A DNA stretch of 64,000 bases, from assembly GCA_905234695.1 (NCBI GenBank), contig CAJOHZ010000021.1, positions 1 through 64,000 on the forward strand, in the 5' to 3' direction. The notes beneath the pieces were generated by a model. It was not told the origin of the DNA. It saw only the letters and a list, made by a program, of their open reading frames with translations, and made no database searches. The position numbers were made by a program, and so were the translations under genes. This document shows, piece by piece, positions 54,861 through 63,576 of the stretch. Within the stretch, counting starts at the first letter, position 1, and each line of letters starts with the position of its first letter. The DNA is from an uncultured Bacteroidales bacterium. GTDB taxonomy: Bacteria > Bacteroidota > Bacteroidia > Bacteroidales > P3.

Positions 54861-55437
54861 GAGACTACTGCTGCGCCCGTGGCGCGAAGACGATGCCGAG
54901 GCACTATACAAATATGCCAGTGACCCCGAAGTGGGACCCCGCGCAGGCTGGCCGCCACACAAGAACGTGGAGGAAAGCCGCGAGATTATCCGCACCCTCT
55001 TCAACAGCGACCACATGTGGGCCATCGAACTCAAAGAGACAGGCGAGCCCATCGGCTGCATAGGCTATTTCGTCTATGGCGAAAGCAATATACACATCGG
55101 CGAGAACGATGCCGAGGCAGGTTACTGGGTCGCCCGCCCCTACTGGAACCGCGGCATCTGCTCCGAAGCCCTGCGGCTGCTGATAGACTACTGCTTCAAC
55201 GAGAAGCATTTCCAAACCCTCTGGAGCGACTACTTCCCCGACAATCCCGCGTCGGGTCGCGTGATTGAGAAGTGCGGCTTCCGCGACACCGGCGAGATAA
55301 ACTATTGCAGCCAACTCCAACTCGGGAGCGACAAACCCGTACGCATCATGCGATTAGACAACCCATCCACGAGCACCACTAATTCCATCAACTCCATAAA
55401 TTCCACCAACTCCCATGACAAGAAAACATTGGATTGA
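54850..55437 (+). CDS. GNAT-family N-acetyltransferase (RimJ/RimL type)
   Basis: 195 residues from the ATG at 54850 ([26 protein letters not shown]), the usual start of RimJ/RimL-like enzymes. Acetyl-CoA-binding segment [22 protein letters not shown] and the closing [17 protein letters not shown] are clear. Such enzymes acetylate protein N-termini or small amines; the substrate is unknown. The last 25 residues ([16 protein letters not shown]...) come from a short imperfect tandem repeat and are probably not part of the fold; they overlap the next gene by 23 bp. Confidence 0.87.
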   Translation: [195 protein letters not shown]

Positions 55438-56590
55438 CAACCTCCGTTGGGCGACAGTGCTGCTGGTGCTGCTCTACCACGTCATCTATTTCTACAACAA
55501 CAAAGGCGTTTTCGGCGGCGTAGGCGGCTTCGGCGACGGCCCACAATACCAAGACACACTGATGTACCTCCTCTACCCTTGGTTCATGCCGCTGCTCTTC
55601 CTGCTGGCAGGCGTAAGCGCACGGTACTCCCTACAGAGCCACAGCGGCGGGGAATGGTTCCGTTCCCGCACCCGCAAACTCCTAGTGCCCGCCACCATCG
55701 GCCTTTTCGTCTTTCAATGGATGACCGGCTACTTCAACACACAAGTGGCGGCCTACAGCCAAGGTACCAGCCCTTTCGGCGACCTCCCCACGACACTGCC
55801 CGATGGCGTTCGGGCCACCATCAAATACATAGCCTACAGTGTCTCCGGCATCGGCCCGCTGTGGTTCATCCAAGACCTGTGGCTCTTCTCGCTCATCCTG
55901 CTATTAGTCCGTAGCGTCATACGTCTGTGCACGCCCAAACGCCACAGCGTAGAGAAGGGCACGCACAAGTGTGCATTCCTTCAACCGAAATGGCCACTCG
56001 CCATTGCGTTGCTTCTCCTTGGCGTGCTTTTCTGGCTCGGCGAGCAGACCCTCGTCTTCAACCCTCGTCCGGAAAGCCTCGACGGCCTCTACAACCTCTA
56101 CAAACCCGTCTTCTACCTCATCCCCTTCCTATTGGGATACTTCGTCTTCTCGCACGACCCGGTGCAGGAAACCCTCTCCAAATACTGGATACCGCTGATG
56201 GTCTGCGCCGTCGCCTCCTGTGCGGCACTCACCATCACCACCTTCGGCCAAGACAACACCTCGCCACAATATCTTGCCAGCCCGCTCAACTGTCTTTACG
56301 GGTGGTTGATGTGCCTGGCCATGATGGGCTGGTTCAAAGCCTGCTTCGACCGCACGGGCCGCTTCGCCGCCTACATGACGCGTAGCAGCTTCGGGCTCTA
56401 TATTGTCCACTATCTCGTCATCGCCAGCATCGGCTACACAATGAAAGTCTACACCACGCTCCCACCCGTGGCCATGTACCTCATCCTCACCGTCGCCGTC
56501 CTGGTCCTCTCTCCCCTACTCTACGAAGGGCTCCGTCGAATCCCTGTCATTCGCTGGTGCGTGCTGGGCGAAACCTTTAGGAACAAGTGA
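55415..56590 (+). CDS. Acyltransferase family 3 membrane protein
   Basis: 391 residues, about ten transmembrane segments. N-terminus MTRKHWIDNLRWATVLLVLLYHVIYFYNN carries the family's conserved RxxxxxxVxxxH pattern; GPLWFIQDLWLFSLILL and SSFGLYIVHYLVI are also typical. The family transfers acyl groups onto exported polysaccharides, glycolipids or peptidoglycan. Between two membrane segments (residues about 172-190) is a stretch with KGTHKCAFLQ encoded by a dispersed small repeat (55958-55985), read in the same frame as in three other genes. Confidence 0.85.
   Translation: MTRKHWIDNLRWATVLLVLLYHVIYFYNNKGVFGGVGGFGDGPQYQDTLMYLLYPWFMPLLFLLAGVSARYSLQSHSGGEWFRSRTRKLLVPATIGLFVFQWMTGYFNTQVAAYSQGTSPFGDLPTTLPDGVRATIKYIAYSVSGIGPLWFIQDLWLFSLILLLVRSVIRLCTPKRHSVEKGTHKCAFLQPKWPLAIALLLLGVLFWLGEQTLVFNPRPESLDGLYNLYKPVFYLIPFLLGYFVFSHDPVQETLSKYWIPLMVCAVASCAALTITTFGQDNTSPQYLASPLNCLYGWLMCLAMMGWFKACFDRTGRFAAYMTRSSFGLYIVHYLVIASIGYTMKVYTTLPPVAMYLILTVAVLVLSPLLYEGLRRIPVIRWCVLGETFRNK
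55958..55985 (+). repeat. Diverged small repeat inside the acyltransferase gene
   Basis: GGGCACGCACAAGTGTGCAT followed by TCCTTCAA, read as GTHKCAFLQ. It matches the consensus of the other three at about 18 of 28 positions and keeps the G.H....LQ reading. Confidence 0.45.
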
Positions 56591-56698
56591 TTATGTTGAA
56601 CTGTTGAATTGTTGCCTGTTTAACAACAACTTGTCCCTGCTGATAATTGTACGTTCAATTTGAATGCTTAATATCGAAAACAATATCAAACCGTATCT

Positions 56699-58195
56699 AT
56701 GAACATCTTAAAACACACCTCGGTACTACTGATTGCCATATTATTTCTCAACGGCACACTCTTCGGACAAGAAAGCCAGCGCCAACGGCTGGAACGTCAC
56801 GTATACACCCTCGCCGCCGACAGCCTGCAAGGACGCGAGGCCGGTTCGCCTGATGCCGCCCGCGCCCGTGCCTATATTGCCCAGCAGTGGCAGGAGATGG
56901 GGCTGAAGCCCGCTATCGGCGACAGTTATGAAATGCCTTTCGACCTCTTCGGACAGGAAGGTTACTGCAACCTCGTTGCCCTTATCGAGGGCAGCGACCC
57001 TGTGCTGAAAGATGAGTATATCGTCATCGGCGGCCATTACGACCATCTCGGCGTGAGGAACAACGAAGTGTACAACGGAGCCGACGACAACGCCTCCGGC
57101 ACCGCTTGCGTCACCGAGGTGGCGCGACAACTGCTGGCACGACAAGGCGAGCTGAAACGCAGTGTCATCATCTGCGCCTTCGATGCCGAAGAGATTGGAT
57201 TGTACGGTTCCCGAGCCTTGGCCCAGAAGATGCAGGAGCAGAACACCCTCAACCGTGTGCAGCTGATGATGAGCATCGACATGGTGGGCTGGTACAAGCA
57301 AGGCGGGCACCTCACCATGGAAGGAACCGGTACCCTCCATAACGGCAGCGGCCTCACCAATCCCACCGACCTTGGCATCAATATCAAAATCAAGAACAAA
57401 GGATTCGAGAACTCCATCTTCACCGCCACCGACACAGAACCCTTTGCCAAACAAGGCATTCCCACGCTGGCCGTCACCACGGGTCTCAAGTCGCCCTACC
57501 ATAAACCCGGCGACGACGCAAACCTGATTGACTACGAAGGACTGAGCCTCGTGACAGACTATCTCACCGCGTTCATCGTGCGGGCCGCCAACCAACCCAG
57601 CCCCTTGGCCTCGGGCAAGGTAGCCACGAAACACACTAACCGGAACCGTTGTTTCGAAGTGGGCCTCCAAGGGGGGTACAACACCTCGAGTATCACCCTG
57701 CCCGATGCCGCCTTCGACACCAAATCACTCCTCGGTGGCCAGGCGGGACTGATGATGCAGGTCAACTTCAACAAACACATAGGTCTCCATGCCGATGTGA
57801 TGTACAGCTACACCCGTGCCCGGTTCCCCTATGCCGACGACCCTTTCGGTGAGGGCTGCCGCCTACAGCAACATTGCGTCACCGCACCCCTGATGCTCCA
57901 TCTTGGCATTGCCGAGGCGGGAGTGGGTGTTTATTTCCGCATCGGCGGGTACTACAGCCGTATACTGGAAGGCAATTTCTATGCACCCAAAGGCGACCTG
58001 CCGACCACTGCACCCACTTTCCAGGCCGACCGCCCCGACCACTGGGGCATCGCCTGCGGCGCAGGATTCCGCCTTGGCAACTGGCAATTGGACCTCCTCA
58101 ACCTCTTCCAGAAGGATAACCTCTTCGACACCTCCACCGGTATGCCCAAAGCCCACTACCACACGTACAACTGCTCGCTGGGATATTATTTTTAA
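56699..58195 (+). CDS. M28-family metallopeptidase fused to an outer-membrane barrel-like domain
   Basis: 498 residues. Signal peptide (MNILKHTSVLLIAILFLNGTLFG), then an M28 peptidase domain (about 25-305) with all metal ligands visible: His-Asp in GGHYDHLG (near 115), Asp in NGADDNASG, Glu-Glu in FDAEEIGLYG, Asp in SIDMVGW and His in SPYHKPGDD. From about 318 to the end the sequence changes to alternating amphipathic strands (CFEVGLQGGYN, LMMQVNFNKHIGLHADVMYSYTRA, YFRIGGYYSRIL, YNCSLGYYF), the pattern of small PorT-type barrels. The enzyme would thus be anchored in the outer membrane. Aminopeptidase activity is expected from the family. Confidence 0.82.
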   Translation: MNILKHTSVLLIAILFLNGTLFGQESQRQRLERHVYTLAADSLQGREAGSPDAARARAYIAQQWQEMGLKPAIGDSYEMPFDLFGQEGYCNLVALIEGSDPVLKDEYIVIGGHYDHLGVRNNEVYNGADDNASGTACVTEVARQLLARQGELKRSVIICAFDAEEIGLYGSRALAQKMQEQNTLNRVQLMMSIDMVGWYKQGGHLTMEGTGTLHNGSGLTNPTDLGINIKIKNKGFENSIFTATDTEPFAKQGIPTLAVTTGLKSPYHKPGDDANLIDYEGLSLVTDYLTAFIVRAANQPSPLASGKVATKHTNRNRCFEVGLQGGYNTSSITLPDAAFDTKSLLGGQAGLMMQVNFNKHIGLHADVMYSYTRARFPYADDPFGEGCRLQQHCVTAPLMLHLGIAEAGVGVYFRIGGYYSRILEGNFYAPKGDLPTTAPTFQADRPDHWGIACGAGFRLGNWQLDLLNLFQKDNLFDTSTGMPKAHYHTYNCSLGYYF

Positions 58196-58221
58196 AAACG
58201 AACCCTCACCTCCCTCCTGCT

Positions 58222-58238
58222 CCCCGCCCTCGGCGGGG
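58222..58238 (+). terminator. GC-rich hairpin after the M28 peptidase gene
   Basis: A 7-bp stem CCCCGCC / GGCGGGG with a 3-nt loop, 26 bp after the stop; no T tract directly follows, so termination strength is uncertain. Confidence 0.4.
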
Positions 58239-58369
58239 ATGATTTGCTCAAACCAAAACGTATTTTTTTCTTAACGAAATTTTAAATTGGCATAAACTTT
58301 CTTAAATATCCAACATTAGGGGGTATCCAAATCGACCCTAGTCAGTGTTTATATAGTAAAACCCCTATC

Positions 58370-61300
58370 ATGTCTCGAGTTTCACATCTCCTGCTCCTCA
58401 TGATGCTTTTGTCTGCGACCGTCTCCACGGCCCAAACATTATACGGCTATGAGTTCTCCACCGACGTGGACTCCACCAAATGGATACCCCTCACCCAACC
58501 GACAACGATGCTGGAGTGCTACTCCCAACTTCATGGTCTTCAACATGGCTCCTCTCCTATTTCCATGGGGTTTCACCTATGGATGATGGGGACGGATGTC
58601 ACCTATTTCTCTGTGCACCGCAGCGGCCGGATGCTGCTAAATAGCATCTACCAGAACAACGACTACAGAGCCATCCGCATGCAGTGGTGGAGTGACCAAA
58701 ACTATCTAATGCCATACGGGGTGATTCCCAACTTCGATTCATCCGGCACGGTGGCCTGTCAACTCTTGGGGGCTTCCGGCAATCATGTCTTGGTGTGCCA
58801 ATTCACGATGCCCGTCACCCGTGCCGCCTCACCCGACAGTTTCCAAATCCAACTCTTCGAGTCCACCTCATCCATCCGCTATGTCTATGCCCCTCGCAAC
58901 AGCTCCTTGCCTGGGCCCAGCGGTCAAATTGGCTTGGCTCAAAACTCTCTCAAATATATCAGTGTCCGCCCCGACCTCCAGACGGCAGCCGCCAATGACA
59001 ACTATGAACCTTTCAATCTCCCTTGGCCGGGCAACTGGCGCTACTACGAGTTCAACCCTCGATGCCCAGGTGTCACCGGTTTTCGCGCCGACAGCGTACG
59101 ATACGCATCCGCACGTCTTACTTGGGACACTTTCCCACAGCACACCCTGTACCTCATCGAATATGACACCGCCGGTTTCCCCTCCGGCACAGGCGGGATC
59201 GTTACCACGACAGACCACATTGTTCACCTCAACGGTCTGGTGCCCAATACCCGTTACGAAGCACGCATCCGCTCGGTCTGTGACAATGGCGACACAGCCA
59301 TCGATGCCACATCCGTCACTTTTACCACTGAGGTCTATGCCTGCTCCAATATCCAGTTCACCGACCTCAACGGTCCTGATGTGGAATGCCTGACTGGCTC
59401 TTTCGCCAATCCTGACAACATGGGACAGGTAGTGAATTATGGTCCGTCCGAAATCCGGTCGCGCCATACGGTGCATGTCGACACCGCGGAGCGCGACGCC
59501 ATGACCGGCAATATGCTCCGCACCATCCCCCCGGGACATTGCAATTCTGTACGCCTTGGCAATTCCCTCACAGGCAATCAACAAGAAAGCATCACCTATA
59601 CGCTCACTATTGACACACAAAACTACGACCTGCTGATTCTCCGCTATGCGATGGTAGACCAACTCCCAAATCACGAACCAGAGGAACAGCCCTATTTCAC
59701 ATTCTCTTTCCTGGACGGGAACGGCCACTTGATAGACTCTTGCTATTATGCCAATTTTGTCTCAGGATCAGGCACTGGATGGAATGTCTCAACCAACTCT
59801 TCCTCGGTGGTGTGGCGCGATTGGAGTGCTGTGGGGGTGGACCTCTCCCCTTTCCATGGGCAGACCGTCAAAGTGAAACTCTCCAATGCCGATTGTAGCC
59901 AAGGCGGCCATTGGGGCTATGCCTATTTCACATTGGAGGGTACATCGAAGCATATTTCGTCCACCACCTGCGGTGCCGCTATCGAGAACACGTTCCGTGC
60001 GCCACAGGGGTTCTCCTACCGATGGTACAATGCCACCGATTCCGCCACAACACTCTCCACTGCCGAAACGCTCCATGTCACCACGCCAGGTCAGTACTGC
60101 TGCCGACTCTCCTATAACCTCGGTGGACGCGATTGCGGCATCACCATGTCAACCCGTGCCGGCCCTCGTTATCCTGTGGCACGGTTCACCTCCGCCCCCG
60201 AAGACTCCTGCGAGGCAGTTCGACGGTTCTTCAACCAGAGTGTCGTGGCCACCGATGCCGCCCGTACGCAACTCACCTCCGAGCCCTGCGAGCGTTTCCT
60301 TTGGCGCTTCGACGACGGCACCACCGACACCGTCGACAACCCCGTCCACACCTTCTCCAACGGACAGCACTCCGTCACCCTTGTGGCCATGCTTGCCGAT
60401 GGAACTTGTGCCAACTCATACACCAGTACCTTCTCGGTGTTCATTCCTTCCAACACCATCCAAATCACCCGCTGTCCGGGAGCCAGCATCGTAATCAATG
60501 GCAGATGGATTACCGACACCGGGTTCTATACCTATGTGGAGGACTGCTTTGCTCATCGCATCCACTACTCTTGGTACCCCATCTCCGGAACCCTGCTGTA
60601 CGACACCCTCTGCGAGGGAGACACACTCCTTTTCGGCCCCTACCGCTGTACCGACAGCGGCCGTTATTCCTACACAACGACCGACATACACGGTTGCGAC
60701 TCCCATCTCACCTTACAGTTGCATTACATAGCCGACACCTACCTGCACATCTCCGACACGCTCCCCATCGGTGGACGGTATACCATCGGCGACACCTCTT
60801 TTGTCGCGCCCGGACGGTACTCCTATCAGATGCACACCTCTCAGGGGTGCAATATCTTTTACGACATAGAGCTCGGCTGCCGTCTCTCCCACGACACTAC
60901 AGTATGCATCTCGTCGCTGCCTGTGGAATGGGACGGACACCTCTTCACCACCGGTGGCGCCCAAACATTCTCCCACCTCAGCCAGGCAGGCACTGACAGC
61001 ATTATAGAATACACCCTGCATGTTCGTCCGAAGGCGAAGTTGCAATACCTCATCGACCAATCCTGCGAGGCAGACGGATATTTTGTCCTGCTGTTTTACG
61101 ACACCAACCAACACCAACTGATCTCCAATCCTACCGATAATACCGTCGAAATGGTCTCAGATGGTCAGCGCTACCATCTGCACCCGCAGCAGACCACACG
61201 TTATTTTCTCTATGCCGATTATGCAGATGAACCCTCATGCACAAGCGTCGACAGCATTGACCTAAACCCCGCCGACCTCATAGGCATCACACTGGATTTC

Positions 61301-61798
61301 GCCTACCAGCCGGAAATCATTACATCCGACAATACCGAACTGACCCTCACCGACCACAGCCGCCACATCCTCAGCCGCCAGTGGTACGTGAACAGGGTGC
61401 CGTTGATGGAGACGGAGCGGAATGTCCATGCGGATATACCGCCTGCGATAGATTCTCTCACGGTATGCCTTGTCGGCTATCGCTCGTTCTGCTCCGACAC
61501 CCTCTGCAAGGTCATTCCTATTCAAAAATACGTGCTGTGGTTCCCGAATGTCTTCACCCCTGGCCGCGACGAAAACAACCTCTTCCGAGCCGAAGGAGTG
61601 AATATCTACGACTTTGAACTCTGGATATACGACCGACGCGGGAAACTGGTCTTCCACTCCACCGACATCCACGGGGCTTGGGACGGCACCCACAACGGTA
61701 CACCCTGCTCCCAAGGCACATACGCCTATAACTGCCGTTATGCCATCCCCGGTGGCCAAATTCGCTCCCAGGCGGGCATTGTAACCCTTTTGCGGTAA
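58370..61798 (+). CDS. Large secreted protein with PKD domain and T9SS type B (CHU_C-like) sorting domain
   Basis: 1142 residues. Signal peptide (MSRVSHLLLLMMLLSATVSTAQ); an N-terminal beta-rich region; a fibronectin III-like domain (about 230-325); a jelly-roll-like part (about 330-530); a PKD domain (about 602-695, ERFLWRFDDGTTDTVDNPVHTFSNG); CDSYxW-like repeats (about 700-900, GCDSHLTLQL) related to those of the adhesin at the window start; and the C-terminal gliding-motility type sorting domain (about 1055-1142: WFPNVFTPGRDENNLF ... FELWIYDRRGKLVFHS ... WDGTHNGTPCSQGTYAY). Type B cargo is exported by T9SS and retained on the surface. A binding or scaffold role is inferred. Confidence 0.85.
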   Translation: MSRVSHLLLLMMLLSATVSTAQTLYGYEFSTDVDSTKWIPLTQPTTMLECYSQLHGLQHGSSPISMGFHLWMMGTDVTYFSVHRSGRMLLNSIYQNNDYRAIRMQWWSDQNYLMPYGVIPNFDSSGTVACQLLGASGNHVLVCQFTMPVTRAASPDSFQIQLFESTSSIRYVYAPRNSSLPGPSGQIGLAQNSLKYISVRPDLQTAAANDNYEPFNLPWPGNWRYYEFNPRCPGVTGFRADSVRYASARLTWDTFPQHTLYLIEYDTAGFPSGTGGIVTTTDHIVHLNGLVPNTRYEARIRSVCDNGDTAIDATSVTFTTEVYACSNIQFTDLNGPDVECLTGSFANPDNMGQVVNYGPSEIRSRHTVHVDTAERDAMTGNMLRTIPPGHCNSVRLGNSLTGNQQESITYTLTIDTQNYDLLILRYAMVDQLPNHEPEEQPYFTFSFLDGNGHLIDSCYYANFVSGSGTGWNVSTNSSSVVWRDWSAVGVDLSPFHGQTVKVKLSNADCSQGGHWGYAYFTLEGTSKHISSTTCGAAIENTFRAPQGFSYRWYNATDSATTLSTAETLHVTTPGQYCCRLSYNLGGRDCGITMSTRAGPRYPVARFTSAPEDSCEAVRRFFNQSVVATDAARTQLTSEPCERFLWRFDDGTTDTVDNPVHTFSNGQHSVTLVAMLADGTCANSYTSTFSVFIPSNTIQITRCPGASIVINGRWITDTGFYTYVEDCFAHRIHYSWYPISGTLLYDTLCEGDTLLFGPYRCTDSGRYSYTTTDIHGCDSHLTLQLHYIADTYLHISDTLPIGGRYTIGDTSFVAPGRYSYQMHTSQGCNIFYDIELGCRLSHDTTVCISSLPVEWDGHLFTTGGAQTFSHLSQAGTDSIIEYTLHVRPKAKLQYLIDQSCEADGYFVLLFYDTNQHQLISNPTDNTVEMVSDGQRYHLHPQQTTRYFLYADYADEPSCTSVDSIDLNPADLIGITLDFAYQPEIITSDNTELTLTDHSRHILSRQWYVNRVPLMETERNVHADIPPAIDSLTVCLVGYRSFCSDTLCKVIPIQKYVLWFPNVFTPGRDENNLFRAEGVNIYDFELWIYDRRGKLVFHSTDIHGAWDGTHNGTPCSQGTYAYNCRYAIPGGQIRSQAGIVTLLR

Positions 61799-61850
61799 AT
61801 ATTACATCATTCCTCCTTGCAAAAAAGTAGACAGGTCGTGACCTCAGTGC

Positions 61851-62046
61851 AGTCCCGACCTTCCTTCGGTGTGGCCTCGGTGAAACTTCGGTGAAATTTT
61901 TGTGATCTTCCCATGATCTTCCCATGATCTTCCCATGATCCTCCCATGATCTTCCCATCAGTGATGGGAGGAATATGGGAAGAATTCGGGTGGAATTTGC
62001 CAATATCTCCGAGGTCACTCCGACACCACATAAAAGGAGTAGCGAG
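61851..62046 (-). repeat. Dispersed element with 11-bp tandem repeats, copy 2
   Basis: Near-identical to 40057-40251 but with five instead of six GATCTTCCCAT units (61903-61957) and a 12-bp difference near TTTGCCAATATCTCCGAGG. It is followed by two further imperfect copies of a 22-bp unit GTAGCGAGACCACGTAAAAG. Confidence 0.8.
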
Positions 62047-62143
62047 ACCACGTAAAAGGAGTAGCGAGACCACGTAAAAGGAGCGGTGAAAATCAGGATA
62101 AAAAAATGATATAAAATAATTTTCTCCGATTGTCTTATAAAAT

Positions 62144-62200
62144 ATATGCCAAATTGTTACAAAAAATAATTTAAGTATATGCCAAAATATTACAAAAAAT
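62144..62200 (+). repeat. Two 25-bp direct repeats upstream of the ATPase promoter
   Basis: TATATGCCAAA..TTACAAAA-type repeats at 62144-62168 and 62176-62200 match at 23 of 25 positions with a 32-bp period, i.e. about three helical turns, ending 4 bp before the -7 element. Such placement suits a repressor or activator site. Confidence 0.65.
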
Positions 62201-62203
62201 GCG

Positions 62204-62211
62204 TATTTTTG
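62204..62211 (+). promoter_or_regulatory. -7 promoter element for the DUF4143 ATPase
   Basis: TATTTTTG followed by CACCC, 34 bp before the ATG at 62245. Confidence 0.6.
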
Positions 62212-62244
62212 CACCCAAAATAGAACAAACAAAAATAAAATAGT

Positions 62245-63576
62245 ATGATATATCGGACTGCATTACAATATCTTGAGAAATGGGCAGAATCTCCAGAACA
62301 CAAACCGTTGATTATTCGGGGTGCACGACAGGTCGGGAAAACGACCCTAATAAACCAGTTCTCCGAGAAATTCGACAATTATCTATACCTTAACCTCGAC
62401 CGCAAAAGGGATTGCAGTCTGTTTGTCGAAGATGACATTCCCACATTGATAGATCGCATACATATCCATTGCCGCAAACAAAAAAGCGATGGAAAAACGC
62501 TGCTGTTCATCGACGAGATACAGAACTCGCCCGAGGCGGTTCGCTTATTGCGTTATTTTCGGGAAGAGGCGCCCTCGCTTTTCGTGGTTGCCGCCGGTTC
62601 TCTCCTTGAAACACTTATAGACACCCATGTTTCATTCCCTGTAGGACGTGTCGAGTACATGGCATTAAGGCCGTGTTCATTTTTGGAGTTCCTGAATGGC
62701 ATCGGAGAAGAATATGACGCTGAAGTCATCAAAGGCCTTGCAGGCGATGCCATCCACGAGAGGCTTATGAACCATTTCCTCAACTATGTGCTGGTGGGAG
62801 GTATGCCAGAAGCCATCATGAAGTATTCCGAACGTCGCGATGTCCTGGCTGTGAATCAGATTTACAGCACCTTTCTGAACGCATACTCGGACGATGTGCA
62901 GAAGTATGCGCAAAACAAAACAATGGCTGCCGTCATACGCCATATTCTCAGGCAAGGATGGGCCTATGCGGCAGAGCCCATCAGCTTTAACAATTTCGCC
63001 GAAAGCAACTATCGTTCACGCGAAATGGGCGAAGCGTTCCGTACAATAGAGCGGGCGTTGCTGCTCGAATTGGTATATCCCATCACAGTAGAACAGATTC
63101 CACTAATGCCCAACATGCGCAGGAAACCGAAGCTGATGTGGCTCGACACGGGACTGGCAAACTATTATGCCGGTGTCCGAAGCGAGATATTCAATGTTGA
63201 CGACATCATGTCCGTTTGGAAAGGGCGTATCGCCGAGCATATTGTGGCACAAGAGTTGGTGTCAGAAAATTTCGAGTTCGGCATTCGTCGCAACTATTGG
63301 GTACGAGACAAGGAAGGGGCTTCCTCGGAAGTCGACCTAGTATATCAGTTTGGCAACAAGGTGATTCCCGTCGAAGTAAAAAGCGGCACCAATTCAAAAC
63401 TGCGATCATTGCACCAATTCATCGACCGTGCCCCTCACGATATTGCCGTGCGAGTCTGGACTGGACGATATTCTGTTGACAATGTGAAAACCCTGGCAGG
63501 AAAGCCCTTCCGTCTCGTCAACCTTCCATTCTACTATGTAGGCCAACTGGACAGGGTTCTGTCAAGAATAATGTGA
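62245..63576 (+). CDS. AAA-type ATPase with DUF4143 domain
   Basis: 443 residues. Walker A IIRGARQVGKTTLI (near residue 28), Walker B LLFIDEIQN (near 90), sensor-like VVAAGSLLE, then the PVGRVEYMALRPCSFLEFL and LVGGMPEAIMKY motifs of this family. The C-terminal DUF4143 part contains a nuclease-like pattern GASSEVDLVYQFGNKVIPVEVKSG (E-D-ExK). Genomes of Bacteroidota carry many such ATPases of unclear role, often near mobile or accessory DNA. Monocistronic here and possibly regulated through two direct repeats upstream. Confidence 0.88.
   Translation: MIYRTALQYLEKWAESPEHKPLIIRGARQVGKTTLINQFSEKFDNYLYLNLDRKRDCSLFVEDDIPTLIDRIHIHCRKQKSDGKTLLFIDEIQNSPEAVRLLRYFREEAPSLFVVAAGSLLETLIDTHVSFPVGRVEYMALRPCSFLEFLNGIGEEYDAEVIKGLAGDAIHERLMNHFLNYVLVGGMPEAIMKYSERRDVLAVNQIYSTFLNAYSDDVQKYAQNKTMAAVIRHILRQGWAYAAEPISFNNFAESNYRSREMGEAFRTIERALLLELVYPITVEQIPLMPNMRRKPKLMWLDTGLANYYAGVRSEIFNVDDIMSVWKGRIAEHIVAQELVSENFEFGIRRNYWVRDKEGASSEVDLVYQFGNKVIPVEVKSGTNSKLRSLHQFIDRAPHDIAVRVWTGRYSVDNVKTLAGKPFRLVNLPFYYVGQLDRVLSRIM

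Larger units (their letters stand above)
61799..62244. other. Intergenic region between the T9SS type B gene and the ATPase
   Basis: 446 bp: the 11-bp tandem-repeat element copy 2 (61851-62046) with extra AGCGAGACCACGTAAAAGG units after it, then an A+T-rich stretch carrying two 25-bp direct repeats and a promoter. No gene is supported. Confidence 0.7.
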
